Part shown: positions 1-5,171 of the stretch, one piece after another
Position numbering within the stretch: position 1 is the first letter of the stretch
Layout of the letters: each line of letters begins with the position of its first letter
Assembly (NCBI GenBank): GCA_035513275.1
Contig: DATKCJ010000365.1
Coordinates: 1 to 5,171, forward strand
DNA from: DATKCJ01 sp035513275
GTDB lineage: Bacteria > Verrucomicrobiota > Verrucomicrobiia > Opitutales > Opitutaceae
Reading direction: 5' to 3'
DNA length: 5,171 bases
Program-made: the position numbers and the translations under genes
The notes under the pieces: model-generated
The model's database searches: none
What the model was told of the DNA's origin: nothing
What the model saw: the letters and a program-made list of their open reading frames with translations, nothing else

Positions 1-20
1 CTACTCAAAGCACGCCTCCT

Positions 21-38
21 CGTCCCAATTCCGGGACG
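21..38. repeat. Perfect 6-bp inverted repeat upstream of permease A
   Basis: CGTCCC at 21-26 and GGGACG at 33-38 are exact reverse complements separated by the 6-nt AATTCC. The dyad is centred about 127 bp upstream of the start point predicted from the sigma-54-like element at 131-146, a usual distance for an enhancer-binding activator site. It could equally be the stem of a weak terminator of an upstream gene outside the window, although no T-run follows it. The repeat is seen directly. Any role is inference, and a 6-bp dyad can arise by chance in GC-rich DNA. Confidence 0.3.
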
Positions 39-130
39 GCGCTTGTTCGTATTCGCAGTGCGTCTCCGCCGGCAATGATTTTTCAGTCCGCCATCCCCAT
101 GGCCATCAACGGCTCATTAACCTGCCTGTT

Positions 131-146
131 TGGCATGCTCCCTGCA
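131..146 (+). promoter_or_regulatory. Candidate sigma-54 (RpoN) -24/-12 promoter for permease A
   Basis: TGGCATG, four bases, then CTGCA resembles the RpoN consensus TGGCACG-N4-TTGCW with two substitutions (C to T in the -24 box, T to C in the -12 box). The key GG (132-133) and GC (144-145) doublets are exactly 12 bp apart, as RpoN requires. Transcription would start near 157, giving a leader of about 21 nt before the ATG at 178. The element also lies directly upstream of the only plausible gene start. I found it by eye rather than by a scored scan, so it is a candidate only. I see no convincing sigma-70 -35/-10 pair in 1-177. Confidence 0.38.
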
Positions 147-177
147 AAACCTTGGGCATCAATACGAACATCCCAGC

Positions 178-2604
178 ATGATCTCCGATCTTCGTTTCGC
201 GTTTCGATCGCTCCTCAAAACTCCGGGTTTCTCCATCGTCGCGGTGCTCACTGTCGGCGTCGCGATTGCCGCGTGCACCTCTCTTTTCAGCGTGCTGCAA
301 GCGGTCGTGCTTCGGCCTCTGCCGTATCCGGAGCCGGACTCGCTTGTCTCGATCTGGGCCGTCAACACCGAGCGCAACCTTGAGGCCCCCGCACTCTCGT
401 GGGCCAAGTTCGAAGCCTACCGCGAGCGCAAGGATGTGTTTCCCGAGCTGAGCATGTCCGCGGGAAACGGTTTCACGCTCACCGAAGGCACGGGCGAGCC
501 AGAGCAGGTCTTCGGATTTCACGCCTCGGCGAACTTCCTGCCGATCCTCGGTATTCAGCCGGTGCGTGGCCGCCAGTTCACACAGGAGGAAGATACCGAG
601 GGAGGGCCGAAGGTCGCGATGATCAGCCACCAGCTCTGGCAGAATCGGTTCAGCGGCGACCCGGCGATCATCGGCCGCGTCGTGCAAATCGACGGCGTCG
701 CGCGCGAGATTGTGGGCATCCTTCCCGAACGCATGCCGGTGCCGTTCAACCAGACCGCCGTGATTGTGCCGAGTCCGTTCGAGCTTCCATTTCTGACACC
801 GCAGCAACGTAACAGCGCCATTGCGCACCAGGCGGTAGGCCGGCTCGCGTCCGGAGTGTCGCTTGAGCAGGCGAAGTTGCGCGTGAACGAGATGGCCGCG
901 CAGTTCAAGGCGGCCAACCCGTCGCACATCGATTCGAACAACACGAACGACGTCCGCACGATCGAGCAGCAGGTGCTCGGCAACATCAGCGGACAGTTCT
1001 GGACTCTTGCCGGCGCTGTCGCCGTCGTGCTCCTCATCGCCTGCGCCAACATCGCAAATCTCTTCCTCGCCCGCGTGAGCGCGCGGCACAAGGAGATCGC
1101 GGTGCGCATGTCGCTCGGCGCGCGCCGGTCTGAGATCGTGCGCCAGTTCTTCGCCGAGAGCATCGTGTTCTCGCTGATCGCAGGCGCGGCGGGCGTGCTG
1201 CTGTCGTCGTGGACGCTGCGCGCCATTCAGATCGTCGCAGGTCCGCAACTCCCGCGCGCCGACGAGATCGCGCTCGATCCCACAGTTCTCGCGTTCTCGC
1301 TGGTCATCTCGCTGCTCTCGGGACTGCTCATCGGCGTCTATCCGGCGATCCAAGCCTCGCGCACCGACGTGGGCGCTGTGCTCAAGGACACCGGCCGTGG
1401 CGCTGGCGGCGGTTCCGCTGCCAAGGCGTTCCGACACCTGCTCATCGTCGCGCAGGTCGCGCTCTCGCTCACGCTCCTGATTTGCGCAGGCCTCCTCGTC
1501 GCGAGCTTTAACAAGCTCCAGACTGCGGAGCTTGGCTTCGAGAAGGACGGGCGCGCGTTCGGTTTGATCAACCTCCCAGGCTCGCGCTACAATTCGCCCG
1601 AACTCATGCGTGAGTTCTACCGGCAGCTCCACGAGCGGCTCTCTCAGACGCCCGAACTCGCGAACGGCGCTGCGATCACCGGACTGCCGCTCACCGGCTT
1701 CGGCTTCTTCTCGCCTTACGCCGTGAGAGGGCGTGCGCTGCCCCCGATTCAAGAACGTGCTCTCGCGAGCATTCGGACCGTGACTCCGAATTATTTCGCG
1801 ACGCTCGGCATCGGGCTTAAGGAAGGGCGCTTCTTTACCGCACAGGATATCTTTGATGGAGAACAGGTGGCGATCATCAACGAGACGCTTGCGAAGAAAC
1901 TCTTCGCCGGGGAAGAGACGCTCGATCAGTACTTCCTCATCGGCCAGGGCGGCGATACACCCGTCCGCGTCATCGGCGTGATCAAAGATGTGAAGTCCAC
2001 CGGCCTGGCTGTGCCGCCGCCCGACGAGATCTACTACCCGCGTGACCAGCGCGGCGGCGCATTCATGCAGATTGTCGGGCGCGCGAAGCCGGGCTTGAGC
2101 GCAGCAGCGGCCATTCCCGCGCTGCGCCGCGTGGTTGCCGAGATCGATCCGAATCTCGCGCTCGCGAATCCACAGACGATGGACCAGCTCGTGGAGCAGT
2201 CGATCGGGGTGCAGCGGCTCACGATGTCGCTGCTCCTTTCCTTCGCCGTGATTGCCGCGCTGCTGGCCGCGGTCGGCGTCTACTCGGTGATGGCCTACGC
2301 CGTCACGCAGCGCACTGGCGAGATCGGCGTGCGGATGGCACTTGGTGCCAACGCGCGCGACATTCTCAAGCTTGTCCTGCGCTCAGGCGCGACTCAAGTG
2401 GGCCTCGGCCTCGTGCTCGGCCTCGCGGGTGCATTCGCGGCGAGCCGGCTTCTCCAACAGGCGCTCTACGAGATCAAGCCCTTCGACCCCGCGATCTTCG
2501 CGGGCGTCGCAGCCTTCTTCGCAATCGTCGCCGCACTCGCATGCGTGATCCCCGCCCGGCGCGCGACCCGCGTCGATCCGATGGAGGCGCTGCGCGCAGA
2601 GTGA
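178..2604 (+). CDS. ADOP-family duplicated FtsX/MacB-like permease (permease A)
   Basis: This 808-aa inner-membrane protein has two tandem MacB/FtsX-type permease units. Unit 1 has a basic amphipathic N-terminal helix (1-16), TM1 (about 18-44), a MacB-like periplasmic domain (about 46-273, with PVRGRQF at 128-134), TM2 (274-297), the cytoplasmic motif EIAVRMSLGA (306-315), TM3 (about 328-350) and TM4 (about 368-390). A glycine-rich linker (406-413) leads to unit 2: TM5 (421-444), a second periplasmic domain (about 445-682), TM6 (684-708), EIGVRMALGA (715-724), TM7 (741-760) and TM8 (771-794). It ends with the basic tail PARRATRVDPMEALRAE. In MacB and LolCE the loop after TM2 contacts the ATPase, so both units keep the coupling surface, yet no ATPase gene is visible. 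ATG 178 is chosen because it aligns with the start of permease B; an in-frame TTG at 130 would add 16 unrelated residues. No Shine-Dalgarno sequence precedes 178. TM1 reads VGVAIAACTSL where the family usually has LGIGANTAI. Family assignment is firm; function and substrate are unknown. Confidence 0.93.
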   Translation: MISDLRFAFRSLLKTPGFSIVAVLTVGVAIAACTSLFSVLQAVVLRPLPYPEPDSLVSIWAVNTERNLEAPALSWAKFEAYRERKDVFPELSMSAGNGFTLTEGTGEPEQVFGFHASANFLPILGIQPVRGRQFTQEEDTEGGPKVAMISHQLWQNRFSGDPAIIGRVVQIDGVAREIVGILPERMPVPFNQTAVIVPSPFELPFLTPQQRNSAIAHQAVGRLASGVSLEQAKLRVNEMAAQFKAANPSHIDSNNTNDVRTIEQQVLGNISGQFWTLAGAVAVVLLIACANIANLFLARVSARHKEIAVRMSLGARRSEIVRQFFAESIVFSLIAGAAGVLLSSWTLRAIQIVAGPQLPRADEIALDPTVLAFSLVISLLSGLLIGVYPAIQASRTDVGAVLKDTGRGAGGGSAAKAFRHLLIVAQVALSLTLLICAGLLVASFNKLQTAELGFEKDGRAFGLINLPGSRYNSPELMREFYRQLHERLSQTPELANGAAITGLPLTGFGFFSPYAVRGRALPPIQERALASIRTVTPNYFATLGIGLKEGRFFTAQDIFDGEQVAIINETLAKKLFAGEETLDQYFLIGQGGDTPVRVIGVIKDVKSTGLAVPPPDEIYYPRDQRGGAFMQIVGRAKPGLSAAAAIPALRRVVAEIDPNLALANPQTMDQLVEQSIGVQRLTMSLLLSFAVIAALLAAVGVYSVMAYAVTQRTGEIGVRMALGANARDILKLVLRSGATQVGLGLVLGLAGAFAASRLLQQALYEIKPFDPAIFAGVAAFFAIVAALACVIPARRATRVDPMEALRAE

Positions 2605-2621
2605 AAGTGAAAGTGAAAGTG
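2601..2621 (+). repeat. (GTGAAA)3.5 hexamer array overlapping the stop codon of permease A
   Basis: Three perfect GTGAAA units plus GTG run from the last base of the final Glu codon into the spacer. The TGA stop (2602-2604) lies inside the first unit. In the frame of permease A each unit reads TGA AAG, so TGA recurs at 2608-2610 and 2614-2616. Gain or loss of whole units would therefore not change the protein. Short hexamer arrays of this kind can arise by replication slippage. This one also forms the left arm of the inverted repeat that spans the spacer. Confidence 0.85.
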
Positions 2622-2701
2622 TAAGAACCTCCAACCGCGCACGTCTCCCTCTTTCGTTTCCTCACTCTCCACATCACTTTTCCACTCTCACTTTCACTTT
2701 C
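2603..2701 (+). other. Long-range inverted repeat / potential intercistronic stem-loop
   Basis: Bases 2603-2621 (GAAAGTGAAAGTGAAAGTG) pair with 2683-2701 over 19 positions with one mismatch (2617 A opposite 2687 C). The outer 14 bp (2603-2616 with 2688-2701) are perfect. The intervening loop is 61 nt (2622-2682). In a two-gene transcript this could fold into a hairpin starting at the stop codon of A and ending 24 nt before the ATG of B. It is not a standard intrinsic terminator: the stem is not GC-rich, the loop is long and no U-run follows. Possible roles are stabilising the upstream message, tuning expression of B relative to A, or none, as a by-product of low-complexity expansion. Pairing is seen in the sequence; function is inference. 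Confidence 0.5.
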
Positions 2702-2727
2702 CACTCTCACTCTCCACTTCCTCCCAT
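2657..2727 (+). other. 71-nt G-free, pyrimidine-rich leader of permease B without a Shine-Dalgarno site
   Basis: From 2657 to the T of the ATG at 2727 the + strand contains no G. It is almost entirely C and T with scattered single A residues, in an otherwise GC-rich window with ordinary G content. A Shine-Dalgarno sequence (GGAG or AGGA type) is therefore impossible here. The bases just before the ATG, CCTCCC (2720-2725), resemble the anti-Shine-Dalgarno of 16S rRNA rather than its complement. Initiation of B would have to rely on an unstructured leader, ribosomal protein S1 binding to pyrimidine-rich RNA, or coupling to A. Base composition is observed; mechanism is inference. Confidence 0.7.
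2674..2711 (+). repeat. Imperfect direct duplication inside the pyrimidine-rich spacer
   Basis: Bases 2674-2692 and 2694-2711 are the same sequence apart from one extra T in the first copy (TCACTTTTCC versus TCACTTTCC, each followed by ACTCTCACT). A related 11-mer, TCACTCTCCAC, occurs at 2662-2672 and again at 2707-2717. The tract therefore appears to have grown by local duplication or slippage of CACTTT/CACTCT units, the complement of the hexamer family at the end of permease A. Confidence 0.6.
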
Positions 2728-5155
2728 GAACGACCTCCGATTCGCCGTTAGATCACTGCTGAAGACGCCGGGTTTCTCGATTGTCGCCGTGCTCACGCTC
2801 GCGCTCGGGATCGGCGCGAACACCGCGATAGTTTCGCTGATGAACGATCTCTTCCTTCGCGGGCTGCCGTTCGAACGGCCCGCGGACATCGTGCGAGTTT
2901 ATGGCGAGGCCAAGGAGAGAAACCTCAGCCAGCTTCCATTCTCGGTGCCGCGCTTCACGCATTTCCGCGAGAGCGATGCCACAGAGCAGGTCTTCACTGA
3001 GTTTGCCGCCGACGCGGGCGCGGGATTTGCGCTGACCGGCCTTGGCGACGCCGTGCGAGTCATCGGTGCGCGGGTCACGGCGAACTACTTTCCGCTCCTC
3101 GGCGTGGCGCCGGTGCGGGGTCGTCAGTTCCGCGCCGACGAGGAGGCCGACGCGAACGTCGCGATGGTCACGGAAGCATTTTGGCGGAATCGCCTCGCAG
3201 GGGAACCCGATGTGTTGGGCCGCAGCATCACGCTCGATGGCGTGCCGCACACGATCGTCGGCGTGCTTTCCGGGCTTCCCGTCACCTGGTGGGGGCCGAA
3301 CGCGGAGGTGTTCACAACACAGCCGTTCAATTCTCCCGGGCTCTCCCGCGAAACAATGATGCGCGGCGTGAGCTTCATGCGCGGCATCGGCAGATTGAAG
3401 CCGGGCGTTTCCATCGAGCAGGCGCTCGCTGCGATGCAGACGGTGCAGGAATCCTATCGCGCGGCGCGCCCTGACAACGCCGACAATACCTGGGCACCGG
3501 CCATCGTCACTGCCGCCGAGGACACCGTGGGCGACCTCCGCCCTGCGTTCCTCACGCTCCTTGTTGCGGTCGGTTGCGTGCTGCTGATCGCGTGCAGCAA
3601 CGTTGCCAATCTCTTGCTCGCGCGTTTCTCCAGCCGTCGCCGGGAGATCGCAGTGCGTGTCGCGCTGGGCGCAGATCGCCGCTCGGTCATCCGACTCTTC
3701 CTCGCCGAGAGTCTGCTCGTGAGCGTCGTTGCAGGCTTGGTCGGTTTGTTGCTCGCAGTCTGGACGCTCGAGGCTGTGCCCGCGCTCGCCTCCGACAATC
3801 TGCCGCTTGCACCGGACGCGCGTTTGGAGCCCGCAGTCCTGTTTTTCACGCTCGGCCTCGCGCTGCTCACCGGGTTTGCAATGGGAGTCTACCCGGCGAT
3901 GCAAAGTTCGCGCACCGATGTCGTCGACGGACTCAAGGACGGCGGCCGTGCGATGGCCGGCAGCCCGGGACAACAGCACCTCCGCCGCGTTCTGCTTGGA
4001 GTTCAAGTCGGGCTCTCGCTTGTGCTGCTGGTCGGAGCAGCGTTGTTGATCGCGAGTTTCGTCCGCCTGCAGGAGCAGCCCGCCGGCTTCCGCCACGACC
4101 ACACGTGGCTCGGATTGGTAAACCTGCCTGCTGCCAGCTATCCTGACAGCGCCGCGCGCGAGCGATTCACGAACAGCCTGCTCGCCGAACTCAGCATCGC
4201 CCCCGGCATCGAGGCGGTCGCCGGCGGCCAGGGGCTCCCGCTCACGGGCTCGGACTCTCGCTCGCCGTATTCGCGCGCGGAGGGAGATGTGATCCCAATG
4301 ACGAAGCGTCCGCTCGGACTGACGCGCAGCATCACGCCGGGCTACCTGAAGACCTTTGCGATTCCGCTCCTCGCGGGCCGTAATTTTGATGAACGCGATC
4401 GCGGCGACACGCCGCTCGTCGTGATCATCAGCGAGAAGGGCGCGAAGAGTTTGTTTCCCAACGAGGATCCGCTGGGCCGCCGGCTCTACTTTGGCACGCA
4501 GAACGGCACCGGCGAACTTTGCGAAATCGTCGGAGTCGTGGGCGATGTGCGCTCGTCCTCACTGGCGCAGGAAAATGAAGTCGAGTTCTACCGCCCGTTG
4601 CCGCAGCGGAATTTCCCGTTTCTTCAAATCGCGGTGCGCACGAGCGGAGACCCCGCCGCTGCGACCTCGACGGTTCGCGCCGTGCTGCAGCGCCTCGATC
4701 CCAACGTGCCCATCAATCAACCGACAACGATGGATGCCGTCGTCGCCGGCTCGCTCGGCCAGCAACGCCTGATGATGTCGCTCCTTGGCGCATTTGCTGG
4801 ACTCGCGCTTCTCCTCGCGGTCGTCGGGATCTACAGTCTTGTTGCCTACAGTGTGGGCCAGCGGACTCCCGAGATCGGTATCCGGCTCGCACTGGGCGCC
4901 ACCCCGCGAGATGTGCTCGCGCTGATGATCGGGCAGGGAATGAAGCCGATCCTCGTTGGTCTCGCCGCCGGCCTCGTCGCAGCGCTGGCCCTCGGCCATC
5001 TCATCGCCGCGCAACTCTACGACATATCCGCACGCGATCCATTCACACTCCTCGCCGCGGCACTCGCGCTCGGAATCGTCGCGCTCGTTGCCTGCTGGCT
5101 GCCCGCGCGTCGCGCCGCAAAGGTCGATCCCATGATCGCGCTGAGGGCGGAGTGA
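2726..5155 (+). CDS. ADOP-family duplicated FtsX/MacB-like permease (permease B)
   Basis: This 809-aa paralogue of the upstream permease has the same eight-TM, two-unit plan. Unit 1: TM1 (about 17-43, with the family-typical LGIGANTAI at 27-35), a periplasmic domain (about 45-273, PVRGRQF at 129-135), TM2 (274-298), EIAVRVALGA (307-316), TM3 (about 329-350) and TM4 (about 369-391). Unit 2: TM5 (421-445), a second periplasmic domain (about 446-684, ITPGY at 536-540), TM6 (685-710), EIGIRLALGA (716-725), TM7 (about 742-764) and TM8 (773-795). The tail is PARRAAKVDPMIALRAE. Landmarks are offset by only one residue from permease A, so the pair aligns nearly gap-free and reflects tandem duplication. 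ATG 2726 is supported by the shared opening DLRFAxRSLLKTPGFSIVAVLT; no Shine-Dalgarno site is possible upstream. It is probably co-transcribed with A from 121 nt away, but no ATPase or membrane-fusion gene adjoins it in view. By analogy with MacB, each unit resembles one protomer of the usual permease dimer, so one ADOP chain may be a fused dimer. Substrate and function are unknown. Confidence 0.94.
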   Translation: MNDLRFAVRSLLKTPGFSIVAVLTLALGIGANTAIVSLMNDLFLRGLPFERPADIVRVYGEAKERNLSQLPFSVPRFTHFRESDATEQVFTEFAADAGAGFALTGLGDAVRVIGARVTANYFPLLGVAPVRGRQFRADEEADANVAMVTEAFWRNRLAGEPDVLGRSITLDGVPHTIVGVLSGLPVTWWGPNAEVFTTQPFNSPGLSRETMMRGVSFMRGIGRLKPGVSIEQALAAMQTVQESYRAARPDNADNTWAPAIVTAAEDTVGDLRPAFLTLLVAVGCVLLIACSNVANLLLARFSSRRREIAVRVALGADRRSVIRLFLAESLLVSVVAGLVGLLLAVWTLEAVPALASDNLPLAPDARLEPAVLFFTLGLALLTGFAMGVYPAMQSSRTDVVDGLKDGGRAMAGSPGQQHLRRVLLGVQVGLSLVLLVGAALLIASFVRLQEQPAGFRHDHTWLGLVNLPAASYPDSAARERFTNSLLAELSIAPGIEAVAGGQGLPLTGSDSRSPYSRAEGDVIPMTKRPLGLTRSITPGYLKTFAIPLLAGRNFDERDRGDTPLVVIISEKGAKSLFPNEDPLGRRLYFGTQNGTGELCEIVGVVGDVRSSSLAQENEVEFYRPLPQRNFPFLQIAVRTSGDPAAATSTVRAVLQRLDPNVPINQPTTMDAVVAGSLGQQRLMMSLLGAFAGLALLLAVVGIYSLVAYSVGQRTPEIGIRLALGATPRDVLALMIGQGMKPILVGLAAGLVAALALGHLIAAQLYDISARDPFTLLAAALALGIVALVACWLPARRAAKVDPMIALRAE

Positions 5156-5171
5156 TGGGATTTTCGATTTT

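Noticed and set aside
130..178. TTG at 130 as the start of permease A, adding 16 residues
   Set aside because: The extra residues do not resemble the family N-terminus, and TTG is a weaker start. ATG 178 aligns directly with the start of permease B. The extension would also overlap the candidate sigma-54 element.
75..383. A 102-codon + strand frame starting in the leader and overlapping permease A
   Set aside because: It is out of frame with the permease, rich in Arg, Ser and Ala with no recognisable motif, and mostly lies inside the real gene.
106..1752. A 548-codon open frame on the minus strand opposite permease A
   Set aside because: Its translation is a run of Arg, Glu, Asp and His with no domain or hydrophobic pattern, as expected antisense to a GC-rich membrane-protein gene. 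The + strand frame there has clear family motifs throughout.
2603..2701. The spacer stem-loop as a rho-independent terminator between the genes
   Set aside because: The loop is 61 nt, the stem is A- and U-rich rather than GC-rich, and no U-run follows the right arm, so it lacks the hallmarks.
2474..2710. Minus-strand frames through the spacer encoding ESESES and TFTFTF stretches
   Set aside because: These dipeptide runs are just translations of the hexamer repeats and continue antisense into permease A. There is no sign of a real small protein.
2718..2725. TTCCTCCC just before the ATG of permease B as a ribosome binding site
   Set aside because: It matches the anti-Shine-Dalgarno strand itself, not its complement, so it cannot pair with 16S rRNA in the usual way.
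2753..4102. A 449-codon open frame on the minus strand opposite permease B
   Set aside because: It has the same antisense composition artefact, lies wholly within a well-supported gene, and has no recognisable motif.
5156..5171. T-rich end of the window as a terminator of permease B
   Set aside because: Only 16 nt are visible and no stem can be formed from them, so nothing can be claimed.

Overview
This is a GC-rich bacterial window holding two full-length, co-directional paralogous genes. Each encodes a large polytopic FtsX/MacB-type permease of about 810 residues. Both proteins have the internally duplicated layout of the ADOP family ('acidobacterial duplicated orphan permeases'): amphipathic N-terminal helix, TM1, MacB-like periplasmic domain, three TMs carrying the EIxVRxxLGA cytoplasmic motif, then the same unit again. 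The family is known from Acidobacteria and also from Verrucomicrobia, Gemmatimonadetes and relatives. The opening LRFAxRSLLKTPGFSIVAVLT, the lack of Shine-Dalgarno sequences and the hexamer-rich spacer lead me to favour a verrucomicrobial or acidobacterial soil-type organism. That placement is inference and of low certainty.

Layout: 1-177 is a non-coding leader with a perfect 6-bp inverted repeat (21-38) and a well-spaced sigma-54-like -24/-12 element (131-146) just upstream of the first gene. 178-2604 is permease A (808 aa). 2605-2725 is an unusual 121-nt spacer. It starts with a (GTGAAA)n array that overlaps the stop codon of A and places three in-frame TGA stops in a row. It then runs into a pyrimidine-rich tract with no G on the + strand for 71 nt, up to the ATG of the second gene. 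The two ends of the spacer are complementary and could pair as a 19-bp stem with one mismatch. 2726-5155 is permease B (809 aa). Only 16 nt follow, and nothing can be assigned there.

The two genes are probably co-transcribed, since they share strand and family and have a short gap with no convincing terminator. The proteins align almost without gaps, with landmark motifs offset by a single residue, so they look like an old tandem duplication. Neither an ATP-binding subunit nor a membrane-fusion partner is encoded in the window. If these are active transport or mechanotransmission machines, the ATPase must be supplied from elsewhere. Their function and substrate cannot be read from the sequence. 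The most distinctive part of the window is the spacer rather than the coding regions.
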